Notes: a model not told the origin generated them from the sequence alone. Shown: positions 1 through 7,616, counted from the first letter of the stretch. The stretch: 16,274 bases of DNA from JABFRJ01 sp964389095 (GCA_964389095.1 CAYMEB010000100.1:1-16274), one strand, 5' to 3'. Program-made: numbers and translations.

Positions 1-160
1 TTCGGAGGGCAGTCTCTCAAGTAATCCTTGGTCCGAAAACCCTGGAGCAGGTCAGATCCGTGCCCGAATAAGTTGCGCCCGGCACTCGCCCGCAATCAGA
101 AGGCGCGCGAGATCCTGCCGGAAAGCTCGAAAATCACATTTTCGTGAGGCAAGAAAATAC
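1..160. other. Left-edge non-coding stretch
   Basis: I find no convincing gene here. It is the downstream flank of the CoA-transferase gene that ends at 161 on the minus strand. The only structure I can point to is the AT-rich hairpin at 128-144, listed separately. A gene starting or ending further left cannot be excluded because the window is cut. Confidence 0.5.
128..144 (-). terminator. Candidate hairpin terminator after the CoA-transferase gene
   Basis: A perfect 7-bp inverted repeat, CGAAAAT / ATTTTCG, is separated by a 3-base loop. It begins 17 bases beyond the stop codon (161-163) of the minus-strand CoA-transferase gene. The stem is AT-rich and no clear T-run follows it, so an intrinsic terminator is plausible but weak. 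It could also be a chance palindrome. Confidence 0.35.
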
Positions 161-1390
161 TCAGGCGATCACGCCGGACGCCCGCAATTCGGCGATTTCA
201 GGCTCCGATAGCCCTACTTCCGCGAGTACTTCGCCGGAATGCTCCCCGAGGCTGGGCGCACGCCGGGCGGGTGGGACCGCCACGCCCGTCAGCCCGAATG
301 GCGCAGCCAGCGTCTGCGGCATCTGCGGATTGGCCGTTTCCACCACCGCACCGCACGCCACTGCCTGAGCATCGGCTGGCAGATCTCGGAGCTGCCCGAT
401 CAGGCCGACAGGAATTCCAGCCGCCCTCAAGCATTCACTCCAGTAATTCCAGTCGTTCCGGGCGAATACTTCGTCCAGAATAACAACCAGCTCACCGGAA
501 TTCTTGCGCCGCGCCGGCATTTCAGCGAAACGTGCGTCCTTTTCCAGATCCGGGTGCCCGATTGCGCGACAGAACGCGCCCCAATCCTTGTCCTCGCGCA
601 CGATGGTCAGTTGCATCCAACGATCGTCTGCGGTCCGGTAGGGATTGGTCAGGGCGCTTCGGGGACGCTCGCGGGGTGGCCTGGGTGGAAGAAACGCGCC
701 GAGCAGGGCCGCCTGGGCACCGACGCCGTTCGACCACAGACCGTTGGCCAGCAGGGAACTGGTCACCTGCATGCCTTTGCCGGTGCGCTCGCGCTGCCAC
801 AGCGCCATCATGATGCCGGCGAGCAAGCTCATACCCGACATGCGGTCGCCCTGGCCCGGCATCGCGACACCCGGCGGCTGGCCTTCGTAGCGGTTGCAGT
901 CGAACAGGCCGGAGCGCGCGAAGAATGCCGTCGAATCGAAGCCGACCTGATGCGCGTCGGGCCCGGTTTCGCCGTAGCCGGTGAAAGACGCATAGATCAG
1001 CCGCTCATTGAACGGCGCCACGTCCTCATGGCGCAGGCGCAGGCGCTCGCGCACCGCCAGCGGGTAGTTGGTGATCAGAACGTCGCACACGCGCACCAGC
1101 CTGTGCAGCAGGTCCTGTCCCTCGCGGGCCTTCAGGTCGATGGCGATCGAGCGCTTGCCGCGGCTGTCCATCTCCCAGGGGTAGTTGACCTGGGTGGGCG
1201 GGTAGCTCGGCAATGATCGGATGGAGCGGTTGGGATCGCCGGAGCCCGGCGGCTCGACCTTGATCACAGTGGCGCCGTAATCGGCCATGACGGTCGCGGC
1301 CACCGGCGCCGCAATGAAGGACGCCACGTCCAACACGCGGATGCCCGTCAACGGCAAGGTTCCAGCTGTCGTCTCCCGGCGGCTCACCAT
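161..1390 (-). CDS. Family III CoA-transferase (CaiB/BaiF type)
   Basis: Predicted 409-residue cytoplasmic CoA-transferase of the CaiB/BaiF/formyl-CoA transferase family, which moves CoA between carboxylic acids; the substrates cannot be told from sequence. Family hallmarks are the N-terminal GIRVLDVASFIAAPVAA and GATVIKVEPPGSGDP segments, SRGKRSIAIDLK, the ASFTGYGETGP motif, and the LTNPYRTADDRW region after the middle of the protein. Length is typical. I start at ATG 1390 because GAGGGG lies just before it; an in-frame ATG at 1426 would add 12 atypical residues. Oddity: where family members usually carry the nucleophilic Asp (SLLD; Asp169 in formyl-CoA transferase) this protein reads TSSLLANG, with Ala215. 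It may belong to a divergent subfamily or not be a classical transferase. It is divergent from phaB and has no visible co-transcribed partner. Confidence 0.88.
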   Translation of the reverse strand: MVSRRETTAGTLPLTGIRVLDVASFIAAPVAATVMADYGATVIKVEPPGSGDPNRSIRSLPSYPPTQVNYPWEMDSRGKRSIAIDLKAREGQDLLHRLVRVCDVLITNYPLAVRERLRLRHEDVAPFNERLIYASFTGYGETGPDAHQVGFDSTAFFARSGLFDCNRYEGQPPGVAMPGQGDRMSGMSLLAGIMMALWQRERTGKGMQVTSSLLANGLWSNGVGAQAALLGAFLPPRPPRERPRSALTNPYRTADDRWMQLTIVREDKDWGAFCRAIGHPDLEKDARFAEMPARRKNSGELVVILDEVFARNDWNYWSECLRAAGIPVGLIGQLRDLPADAQAVACGAVVETANPQMPQTLAAPFGLTGVAVPPARRAPSLGEHSGEVLAEVGLSEPEIAELRASGVIA

Positions 1391-1589
1391 GACCCCTCGC
1401 TGCGCTGTGCGGACCGGCATGCTCAACGCGGCTCGGCCCGCCGGTCAAGCCGGTCGCGCCGACCCCGTTTCTGCAGCGCACAGCGCGCGCACCCCGCCTA
1501 ACGGCGACTTGACGGTCGACGTTGCAGTTTCCAAAGGTGATGACAGTCCAGCGGCGACCCTTCACCGCCACTCAAAGGGAGATCTCACC

Positions 1590-2339
1590 ATGTCGAATAA
1601 GAAGCGTGTCGTCCTCGTCACCGGCGGAATGGGCGGTCTTGGAGAGGCAATCTGCAAAAAGATGGCCGCGATGGGCTGCACGGTCATCGTGACCTATTCG
1701 CCGTCGAACAAGACCTCGGACGCCTGGATCGCCGAGATGAAGAAGGAAGGCTTCGACTTCAAGGCATATCCCGTCGACGTCACCAAGGCAGACGACTGCG
1801 CCGCAAAGTGCAACCAGATCGCCAAGGAGATCGGCCCCATCGACGTGCTGGTGAACAACGCCGGCATCACCCGCGACATGACCTTCAAGAAGATGACCAA
1901 GGTCGATTGGGATGCCGTCATCGACACCAACCTCGACAGCGTCTTCAACATGACCAAGCCGGTGATCGACGGCATGGTCGATCGCGGCTGGGGGCGTGTT
2001 ATCAACGTATCCTCGGTGAACGGCCAGAAGGGCGCTTTCGGGCAGACCAACTACTCCGCGGCCAAGGCCGGCATGCACGGCTTCACCAAGGCGCTGGCCT
2101 ACGAAGTGGCCAAGCGCGGCGTCACGGTGAACACGATCTCGCCCGGATACATCGGGACCAAGATGGTAACGGCGATCGACAAGACGGTGCTGGAGACGAA
2201 GATCCTCCCGCAGATCCCGATGGGGCGTCTCGGCAAACCCGACGAGGTGGCTGGGCTCGTCGCCTACCTCGCGTCGGACGAGGCCGCGTTCGTGACCGGC
2301 GCGAACATCGCCATCAACGGCGGCCAGCACATGCAGTGA
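1590..2339 (+). CDS. phaB: Acetoacetyl-CoA reductase (PHB biosynthesis, SDR family)
   Basis: A 249-residue short-chain dehydrogenase that reduces acetoacetyl-CoA to (R)-3-hydroxybutyryl-CoA with NADPH, the second step of polyhydroxybutyrate synthesis. The Rossmann motif TGGMGGLG is at residues 11-18, NNAG at 89-92, and the catalytic Ser142-Tyr155-Lys159 set sits in NVSSVNGQKG and NYSAAKAG. The GITRDMTFKKMT, VIDGMVDRGWGR and GQKGAFGQTNY stretches are characteristic of PhaB rather than FabG, and the overall pattern resembles the Cupriavidus-type enzyme. The start at 1590 follows AAAGGGAG by a good distance; the longer in-frame ORF upstream is not protein-like. No phaA or phaC is adjacent. A TTGACG hexamer at 1509-1514 could be part of a promoter, but I see no good -10. 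Confidence 0.93.
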   Translation: MSNKKRVVLVTGGMGGLGEAICKKMAAMGCTVIVTYSPSNKTSDAWIAEMKKEGFDFKAYPVDVTKADDCAAKCNQIAKEIGPIDVLVNNAGITRDMTFKKMTKVDWDAVIDTNLDSVFNMTKPVIDGMVDRGWGRVINVSSVNGQKGAFGQTNYSAAKAGMHGFTKALAYEVAKRGVTVNTISPGYIGTKMVTAIDKTVLETKILPQIPMGRLGKPDEVAGLVAYLASDEAAFVTGANIAINGGQHMQ

Positions 2340-2348
2340 CGCCGAATT

Positions 2349-2405
2349 CACCAGCTCAGGCCCGGGCGTTGCGCGAATATCTGACGTGATGCCTGGGCGC
2401 TGGTG
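2349..2405 (+). repeat. Inverted repeat downstream of phaB
   Basis: CACCAGC (2349-2355) pairs exactly with GCTGGTG (2399-2405), and inside it CAGGC (2357-2361) pairs with GCCTG (2391-2395). The two helices are separated by a 1 x 3 internal loop and capped by a loop of about 29 bases. It starts 10 bases after the phaB stop codon. It may act as an mRNA 3'-end structure or weak terminator. The long loop and lack of a T-run keep this tentative. Confidence 0.35.
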
Positions 2406-2449
2406 CGGATGGCATGGATCGGGCAGGTGTAGCACTTGGACCCGATTGC

Positions 2450-3370
2450 ATGTCTCTCTCTCCCCAAAATCCCGTAGCGGAGCCCGGCGCGCCACCGCGC
2501 TGGCTCCGGCTCGCGCCGTGGATGTTCGTCGCGCTCTGGTCGGGCGGATACGTTCCCGTCAGGGTCGGACTCGACTATTGCGAGCCGGTCTTTTTCCTGG
2601 CTGTCCGCTACCTGGGCGTCCTTGCAATCCTGGCGCCGGCCTATCTGATCGTGCGGCCGCCGCTGCCTCGCAGCCGCCGCGAATGGCTCCATCTGGTCGT
2701 GGTCGGACTTCTGATTCAGGGCGCCTATTTCGTGCTGACGAACGTGGCCATCAAGCTCGGCGCTTCGGCCGCCGGGCTCGGGATCGTGCTTGCGCTACAG
2801 CCCATCCTCGTTGCGCTCGCCGTGCCGCGCTTCGCCGGCGAGAAGGTCGACCGGATCGTCTGGATCGGCCTGACCCTGGGCCTTGCCGGCGCTGTCACCG
2901 TCATACTCTCGAAGGCTGGGGCCGGCGGCGCGACGGCGACCGGGGTCCTGACCGCGGCCATCGCGCTTCTCTTCATTACGGCAGGAACGCTCTGGGAAAA
3001 GCGCTTCGGAAACTCGCAGCACCCGATCGTCGCCAACCTCGTCCAATGCGGCGCCGCCTGCGTGCTCGCCCTTGTCATCGCGGCGCCGCTCGAAAGCTTC
3101 TCCATCACCTGGTCGTGGCAGTTCGCAGCCGCGCTGGCCTACCTGGTCATCGGAAACTCTATCGTGGCCATGACCCTGCTGCTCGCGATGGTACGTCACG
3201 GTCAGGCGACGCGCGCGTCGGCCCTGCTCTTCCTGGTTCCGCCCGGCTCGGCCGCAATCGCCTGGTTGCTGCTGGGCGAGCCCTTGCCCGCCGGGGTGTG
3301 GATCGGCATGGGGATCGCCTGCGCCGGTGTCTGGCTGGTCGGGGCGCCCGCCGCCCGCCCGCGCGGATGA
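2450..3370 (+). CDS. DMT-superfamily (EamA-type) permease
   Basis: Integral inner-membrane protein of about 306 residues, almost entirely hydrophobic, with roughly ten membrane segments arranged as two EamA repeats. The first repeat begins with APWMFVALWSGGYVPVRVGL; the second contains the typical TAAIALLFITAGTLWEKRF opening and the NSIVAMTLLLAMV...LLFLVPPGSAAIAWLLLGEPL segment, which matches the EamA signature of a conserved Pro-containing helix followed by a GE(P/x)L loop. Such proteins usually export small metabolites or amino acids; the substrate here is unknown. The start is uncertain: ATG 2450 or in-frame ATG 2414 (12 residues longer). Neither has a strong ribosome site. I favour 2450 because 2414 lies only 8 bases beyond an inverted repeat. 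It is followed closely by the GST gene. Confidence 0.87.
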   Translation: MSLSPQNPVAEPGAPPRWLRLAPWMFVALWSGGYVPVRVGLDYCEPVFFLAVRYLGVLAILAPAYLIVRPPLPRSRREWLHLVVVGLLIQGAYFVLTNVAIKLGASAAGLGIVLALQPILVALAVPRFAGEKVDRIVWIGLTLGLAGAVTVILSKAGAGGATATGVLTAAIALLFITAGTLWEKRFGNSQHPIVANLVQCGAACVLALVIAAPLESFSITWSWQFAAALAYLVIGNSIVAMTLLLAMVRHGQATRASALLFLVPPGSAAIAWLLLGEPLPAGVWIGMGIACAGVWLVGAPAARPRG

Positions 3371-3437
3371 ACCGCAATGACACGACGGACTTGCGGGAGA
3401 AGTGCCGCAGGAGAATGATGGCGCCGGGGCAAGGACC

Positions 3438-4049
3438 ATGATCGAACTCCACCATCTCAACGAATCGCGCTCGCGGCGGATCTCATGGCTGCTCGAAGAG
3501 CTGGAGCTACCCTACGAGTTGATCCAGCACCGGCGTGATCCGCAGACCAATCTCGCTCCCGTCTCGCTGGAAGCCGTCCATCCGCTGGGCAAGGCGCCGG
3601 TCCTGCGTGACGGCGATCTGGTGCTGATCGAATCGGGGGCGATCATCGACTACCTGATCCGAACCTACGGCAAAGGCCGTTTCTCCCCGACGCCGGGCAC
3701 GGCGGATCACGAACGGTACCTCGAATTGCTGCATTACGGAGAGGGTTCGGCGATGCTGCCTCTGTTGCTCCGCCTCTATCTGAGCCAGCTGGGCGCGGCA
3801 GGTGCGCCGTTGAGGCCGCGCGTGCGCAGCGAAACTGTCCGGCACCTGGGCTGGCTCGACGGCCTGATCGCCGGACGCCAGTTTTTCGTCGGGGATCGCC
3901 TCACCGGCGCCGACGTCCAGCTTTCTTTCGTAGCTCAGGTCGGCATCCAGATGTGGGGGCGGGACACGTTCCCGAATCTCGCGAACTTCGTCGATCGCAT
4001 CGAAAGCCGGCCCGCCTATCGCCGCGCGATCGATCGCGCCGGCCGCTGA
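3438..4049 (+). CDS. Glutathione S-transferase family protein
   Basis: A 203-residue cytosolic protein with a thioredoxin-like N-terminal domain and an all-helical C-terminal domain. The N-terminal HHLNESRSRRISWLLEEL resembles the yeast GTT1-like class, with Ser10 (or a neighbour) as the likely glutathione-activating residue. HPLGKAPVL contains the conserved cis-Pro54, and Glu65-Ser66 in the IESGAIIDYL segment are the usual glutathione gamma-Glu ligands. The C-terminal FVGDRLTGADVQLSF is the N-capping/GAD motif of the GST fold. It does not look like the zeta-class maleylacetoacetate isomerase despite hmgA elsewhere in the window, since the SSCS-like signature is missing. The start at 3438 is preceded by AAGGA two bases upstream; the upstream in-frame ATG (3402) adds no conserved residues. 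The substrate is unknown. Confidence 0.92.
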   Translation: MIELHHLNESRSRRISWLLEELELPYELIQHRRDPQTNLAPVSLEAVHPLGKAPVLRDGDLVLIESGAIIDYLIRTYGKGRFSPTPGTADHERYLELLHYGEGSAMLPLLLRLYLSQLGAAGAPLRPRVRSETVRHLGWLDGLIAGRQFFVGDRLTGADVQLSFVAQVGIQMWGRDTFPNLANFVDRIESRPAYRRAIDRAGR

Positions 4050-4054
4050 TCGGT

Positions 4055-4089
4055 CGCGAAGGGCCCTCCCGATGGCGGGGACTTCCGCG
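4055..4089 (+). terminator. Candidate hairpin after the GST gene
   Basis: Six bases after the GST stop codon, CGCGAAG (4055-4061) can pair with CTTCCGCG (4082-4089) with one bulged C. An inner helix CCCG (4068-4071) / CGGG (4076-4079) closes an ATGG loop. There is no T-tract. Position and stability fit a transcript 3' end, but termination is inferred only from this. Confidence 0.35.
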
Positions 4090-4221
4090 ATGAGCCGTGT
4101 CCCACCAGTCACACCTGGGTCGGGAATGCGGCCGGTTCCCGGGTGTCTGATTGCCCGACGGACGACAATCCGCAACATGCGTGCAGTGTATCTAGCGCTC
4201 ACGAAGGTGCCGGAGGCCCCG

Positions 4222-4485
4222 ATGGTCCCGAGTGTAAAGCTGGTTTTGGCCGCGCTCGCCTTTGCCGCGGGCCTCCTTGTCGCCGTCGACCCTGGCTTTG
4301 CCCAACAAGCCAATCAGGGACGGGATTGCCAGACCATCAGGACCTGCAACTTTTCGCGCACGGGGGCCGTACGCGGCTGCCTGTCGTCGTACAGTTGCCG
4401 CACCTGCCGGCTGGTCAATGCCCGCTGCGACATCGGCGGTGTCGCGGGAACGTGCCGAGCGGTGCGCTGCACGTGGGGCGGCTGA
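4222..4485 (+). CDS. Small secreted cysteine-rich protein, function unknown
   Basis: An 87-residue protein. Residues 1-27 form a clear signal peptide: a Lys near the N-terminus, a hydrophobic stretch LVLAALAFAAGLLVAV, and a probable signal peptidase I site after GFA, leaving a mature N-terminus QQANQG. The mature part of about 60 residues is basic and carries eight cysteines (36, 42, 53, 59, 62, 69, 78, 83), enough for four disulfides, in a spacing C-x5-C-x10-C-x5-C-x2-C-x6-C-x8-C-x4-C. The start at 4222 has CGGAGG at 4211-4216, five bases upstream, which decides against longer in-frame starts at 4072 and 4177. I recall similar unnamed small proteins in rhizobia-like genomes but know no function. 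A periplasmic or extracellular disulfide-stabilised mini-protein is the inference. Confidence 0.75.
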   Translation: MVPSVKLVLAALAFAAGLLVAVDPGFAQQANQGRDCQTIRTCNFSRTGAVRGCLSSYSCRTCRLVNARCDIGGVAGTCRAVRCTWGG

Positions 4486-4690
4486 CACGAGACTAACGAG
4501 AAACCAGCATTGACCGGCGCGGCTCGGGTGAGGGCGGCCCCGTGGTGCGTTCCCTGCGCGCCGCCGTGTACTCGTCCGCAGCACGCAGCTCGCGGTAACC
4601 GAACACAAACCTACACTTCATCTTTCAATTGATCGAACTGCTTTTCGACGGCAGCGTCCTTTCACGTATTGAGTGAAGGAGCGCGCGAGG
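4486..4690 (+). other. Intergenic region with a hairpin near the next ribosome site
   Basis: This 205-base gap has no credible gene. Its second half (about 4600-4675) is distinctly more AT-rich than the surroundings and probably holds the promoter of the gene at 4691, although I could not pick a convincing -35/-10 pair. Just before that gene, TTCAC and GTGAA flank GTATTGA, forming a small hairpin whose right arm runs into the GAAGGAG ribosome site at 4675-4681. Confidence 0.4.
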
Positions 4691-4996
4691 ATGTCCGATC
4701 AGGCCTCGAAAGAGCTGCAGTTCCTGGAGCGGCTCCTGGACATTCCCGAGTTCGAAATGGCCGGCTTCAGGGCCGTGGCACTGCCGGAAGGCGGCATTTC
4801 GATCAGTCGCCGAGGCAGTTTTCGCGGTGCCTGGAAGGGCTGCGACGAGGGATTGTGCTGGCGGCCCTCCGACATCGCGGTGGGGACATTCACTGTCCCC
4901 GACGTGGACGAGGCGCTCCGGCGGATGATGAAGATCGTGCTCATCTCACTGCAGATCCGCGCCAGCGTCAGCCGCGGTCCGGCGGTGGCGGCCTGA
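4691..4996 (+). CDS. Hypothetical protein, 101 residues
   Basis: I do not recognise a family. The protein is soluble, with no signal peptide or clear membrane segment. It starts with an acidic amphipathic helix-like stretch (SKELQFLERLLDIPEFEM), continues with a probably beta-rich central part (FRAVALPEGGISISRRGSFRGAWKG; two cysteines at 51 and 56), and ends in another helix (DVDEALRRMMKIVLISLQ). The start at 4691 is supported by AAGGAG at 4676-4681 with a 9-base spacer; an ATG at 4673 lies before the ribosome site. Codon use is like its neighbours. It is convergent with the dehydrogenase gene, the two stop codons being 26 bases apart. Ribosome site and codon use make it likely real. Confidence 0.65.
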   Translation: MSDQASKELQFLERLLDIPEFEMAGFRAVALPEGGISISRRGSFRGAWKGCDEGLCWRPSDIAVGTFTVPDVDEALRRMMKIVLISLQIRASVSRGPAVAA

Positions 4997-5022
4997 CTCG
5001 TTCCGGCATCACCAGGACCCGC

Positions 5023-5997
5023 TTACCAGCTTTTGAACGGGGTCTCGGCGACGGGTGTCGGGGGTGGACGGCGCCCGGCGAACGCAGCGAGGTTGTCGAC
5101 AACCAGCTGCCCCATGCCATCGCGCGTATGGACCGATGCCGAGCCGACATGCGGCAGCAGGGTCGCATTGGGCAGGGTCATAAGTTCCGGGTTGATCTTC
5201 GGTTCGTTCCAGAACACGTCGAGCCCGGCCGCCTGGATCGTTCCAGCCCTCAGGGCCGCGATCAGCGCCGTCTCGTCCACGACGGTGCCTCGTGCCATGT
5301 TGATGAGAATCCCGCGCGGGCCCAGCGCCTGCAGCACCGTCGCATTCACGAGGTTCTTGGTCTCGGCGCCGCCCGGCGTAATCACCATGAGCGTATCGAC
5401 CGCCTTCGCCATCTCGACCAGATCGGCGTAGTATGCGTACGGAAGATCTGCCTTCCTGCTGCGCGCGAAGTAAGAGATCGGCAGACCGAACGCTGCCGCC
5501 CTGCGAGCGATCGCTTGTCCGATCCGGCCCATTCCGACCATGCCCAGCGATCGATCGCGCAGCGAGGCCGGGGTCAGGCGGTAGTCGCCTTCGCTGGCCC
5601 AACGGCCGGCGCGCAGATAGGCCTCCGCCTTGGAAAGCTCGCGGACCGTGCTCAAGAGCAAGCCCATCGAGGTGTCGGCGACCTCCTCGGTCAGCACGTC
5701 GGGCGTGTTCGTCACGACGATGCCGCGACGGGCAGCGGCCGCGACGTCGATCGTATCGTACCCCACGCCGAAGTTCGCGATGATCCTGAGGTTCGGCAGC
5801 TTCGCCATCAGGGCGTCGTCGAACTTGACGCCGGTGTGGGAGCCCGTGGTTGCAGCGGCGATCCTGGGGCCATTTTCGGCGAGGAAAGCGGCCCGGTCAC
5901 CGGCCTCGTGCAGCCGGAGCACGTCGAAGGTCTCAGCAGTGCGCCGCTCGATCAGCGACAGCATGGGGCCGGCTTGAAGAAGGACTGGTCTGGTCAT
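5023..5997 (-). CDS. D-2-hydroxyacid dehydrogenase (glyoxylate/hydroxypyruvate reductase-like)
   Basis: A 324-residue NAD(P)-dependent dehydrogenase of the D-isomer-specific 2-hydroxyacid family, probably reducing glyoxylate, hydroxypyruvate or a related 2-oxoacid in the cytoplasm. Visible landmarks are NFGVGYDTIDV and NTPDVLTEEVAD in the catalytic domain, the dinucleotide loop GMGRIG at 155-160, and the catalytic trio Arg236 (NMARGTVVDE), Glu265 (DVFWNEP) and His283 (LPHVGSAS). The residues after the expected beta-strand 2 (FARSRKADLPY) include Arg-Ser-Arg, which favours NADPH over NADH. I start at ATG 5997 because CGGAG sits 8 bases upstream; the ORF is open 36 codons further but without family similarity. 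It is divergent from the ATP-grasp/Anbu operon with a gap of 194 bases. Exact substrate uncertain. Confidence 0.92.
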   Translation of the reverse strand: MTRPVLLQAGPMLSLIERRTAETFDVLRLHEAGDRAAFLAENGPRIAAATTGSHTGVKFDDALMAKLPNLRIIANFGVGYDTIDVAAAARRGIVVTNTPDVLTEEVADTSMGLLLSTVRELSKAEAYLRAGRWASEGDYRLTPASLRDRSLGMVGMGRIGQAIARRAAAFGLPISYFARSRKADLPYAYYADLVEMAKAVDTLMVITPGGAETKNLVNATVLQALGPRGILINMARGTVVDETALIAALRAGTIQAAGLDVFWNEPKINPELMTLPNATLLPHVGSASVHTRDGMGQLVVDNLAAFAGRRPPPTPVAETPFKSW

Positions 5998-6191
5998 GGT
6001 GCTCGCTCCGGGCCGTTCACATCGGCCGGCGGGCATGTAAGGCAGGTTTTCCCGGTCGGGCAAGACGGTGCCCAAACTTTGGTCGCCCTGCATCCGAGAG
6101 GGCAATCCGAATGACAGGGGCCGGATTGGTGTTGCGAAACCATGCGCGACACAGCACGCTGCTCATCCCATACGCAATTCCGAAGGGTCAG
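5998..6191. other. Divergent intergenic region between the dehydrogenase and the Anbu operon
   Basis: This gap of 194 bases must carry the promoters for the minus-strand dehydrogenase and the plus-strand ATP-grasp operon. I see no match to sigma70 boxes that I would defend on either strand. An in-frame ATG at 6111 would lengthen the ATP-grasp protein by 27 residues, but it lacks a good ribosome site. Confidence 0.4.
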
Positions 6192-7616
6192 ATGACCGCG
6201 AGACGACTGTTCGACGAAATGCAAGAGGCCGACGGCTCGACCCGAGCCGCCTACGCCGCGGTGGGGCGATGGCTCGCCGAGACCCCGAGGGACATGATCG
6301 CAAGCCGCCAGGCGGAGGCAGAGCAGTTTTTCCGGCGGATCGGCATCACCTTCAACGTCTACGGCGACGCGGCAGGCGCAGAGCGCCTCATTCCCTTCGA
6401 TGTCATCCCGAGGATACTGACCGCCGCCGAGTGGCAGATTCTCGCGCGCGGCCTCGAACAACGCGTGAAGGCGCTCAATGCCTTCATCAAAGACGTCTAC
6501 GGCGCACGCGAGATCGTTGCGGCGGGCGTAGTGCCCGAGGAACTCGTGCTCCAGAACCCCACTTACCAGCCGGAGATGACCCGCATCCGGCCGCCCGGTG
6601 ACGTCTATGTCCACATCGCGGGCATCGATGTCGTCCGCATCGATCCAGAGACTTTCTACGTGCTCGAAGACAATGCGCGCACGCCCTCCGGCGTTTCCTA
6701 CATGCTGGAGAACCGCGAGGCGACGATGCGCCTGCTGCCGGACTTGTTCGGACAGCACCGGGTGCAGCCGATCGACCACTACCCAGACATGCTGCTGGCG
6801 ACGCTGCGATCGGTGGCCCCTAAGTCGGCACCCGGCGAGCCGACCGTCGTGCTGCTCACGCCGGGCCAGTTCAACTCGGCCTACTACGAGCATTCGTTCC
6901 TCGCCGACAAGATGGGCGTCGAACTGGTCGAAGGCCGCGACCTGCTTGTGCGCAACAACATCGTCTATATGCGCACCACCGAAGGGCCGCGCCGCGTCGA
7001 TGTCATCTACCGCAGGATCGACGACGAATACCTCGATCCGCTGATGTTCAATCCGACCTCGATGCTCGGCGTGCCGGGGCTCATGTCGGCCTACAAGGCC
7101 GGCAATGTGAGCATTGCCAACGCGGTGGGCACCGGCGTCAGCGACGACAAAGCCATCTACAGCTACATGCCGGAGATCCTGAAATTCTATCTCGGCGAGG
7201 AGCCGATCCTGAAGAACGTTCCGACATGGCGTTGCCGGGAGCCTGACGCGCTGAAGCACGTCCTCGCCAATCTCGACAGCCTCGTGGTGAAGGAAGTGAG
7301 CGGATCTGGCGGCTACGGCATGCTCGTCGGCCCGCATTCGACCAAGGACCAGCGCGCTGAGTTCGGACGCAAGATCGCCGCCCGACCCGCCGACTTCATC
7401 GCCCAACCGACCCTCGCCCTCTCCACGGTGCCATGCTTCGTCGAGGAAGGCATCGCCCCGCGCCATGTCGATCTTCGCCCTTACGTGTTGTGCGGCGCCG
7501 ACAAGGTCCGCTGCACGCCGGGCGGACTGACGCGCGTGGCTCTGAAAAAGGGTTCACTGGTCGTCAATTCCTCGCAGGGAGGCGGCACCAAGGATACTTG
7601 GGTCGTGGAGGCTTGA
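6192..7616 (+). CDS. Circularly permuted ATP-grasp protein (COG2308)
   Basis: A 474-residue protein of the COG2308 family (DUF404/DUF407), an ATP-grasp enzyme with circularly permuted motifs, predicted to form amide/peptide bonds through an acyl-phosphate. Visible elements are the N-terminal FDEM..DGSTRAAY segment, NPTYQPEM near 122-129, EDNARTPSGVSYMLENR at 159-175, a central Rossmann-like TVVLLTPGQFNSAYYEHSFLA, the glycine-rich nucleotide loop KEVSGSGGYGM at 367-377, DLRPYV at 427-432 and NSSQGGGTKDTWV near the C-terminus. The start at 6192 follows GAAGGG. It is the first gene of a four-gene set, its stop codon sharing one base with the start of the alpha-E gene (TGATG). Family-level analysis predicts peptide ligase activity; the real substrate is unknown. 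Confidence 0.93.
   Translation: MTARRLFDEMQEADGSTRAAYAAVGRWLAETPRDMIASRQAEAEQFFRRIGITFNVYGDAAGAERLIPFDVIPRILTAAEWQILARGLEQRVKALNAFIKDVYGAREIVAAGVVPEELVLQNPTYQPEMTRIRPPGDVYVHIAGIDVVRIDPETFYVLEDNARTPSGVSYMLENREATMRLLPDLFGQHRVQPIDHYPDMLLATLRSVAPKSAPGEPTVVLLTPGQFNSAYYEHSFLADKMGVELVEGRDLLVRNNIVYMRTTEGPRRVDVIYRRIDDEYLDPLMFNPTSMLGVPGLMSAYKAGNVSIANAVGTGVSDDKAIYSYMPEILKFYLGEEPILKNVPTWRCREPDALKHVLANLDSLVVKEVSGSGGYGMLVGPHSTKDQRAEFGRKIAARPADFIAQPTLALSTVPCFVEEGIAPRHVDLRPYVLCGADKVRCTPGGLTRVALKKGSLVVNSSQGGGTKDTWVVEA

Noticed and set aside
1509..1545. TTGACG box as phaB promoter
   Set aside because: No acceptable -10 hexamer at 16-18 bases was found, so I did not list it as a promoter.
1572..2495. Minus-strand ORF (307 codons) opposite phaB
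   Set aside because: No family resemblance; phaB on the other strand has the full SDR motif set and a good ribosome site.
3438..4049. GST as maleylacetoacetate isomerase partner of hmgA
   Set aside because: The N-terminal sequence is GTT1-like (HHLNESRSRR) and lacks the zeta-class SSCS-type active-site motif; it is also 10 kb away from hmgA.
4669..6114. Long plus-strand ORF (481 codons) across the hydroxyacid dehydrogenase gene
   Set aside because: It is an antisense shadow in GC-rich DNA: the translation is Arg/Gly/His-rich without family motifs, and the minus strand encodes a clear dehydrogenase with all catalytic residues.
5994..7466. Minus-strand ORF (490 codons) opposite the ATP-grasp gene
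   Set aside because: The translation shows no recognisable domain and lies antisense to a well-conserved ATP-grasp protein; GC-rich third positions leave such frames open by chance.
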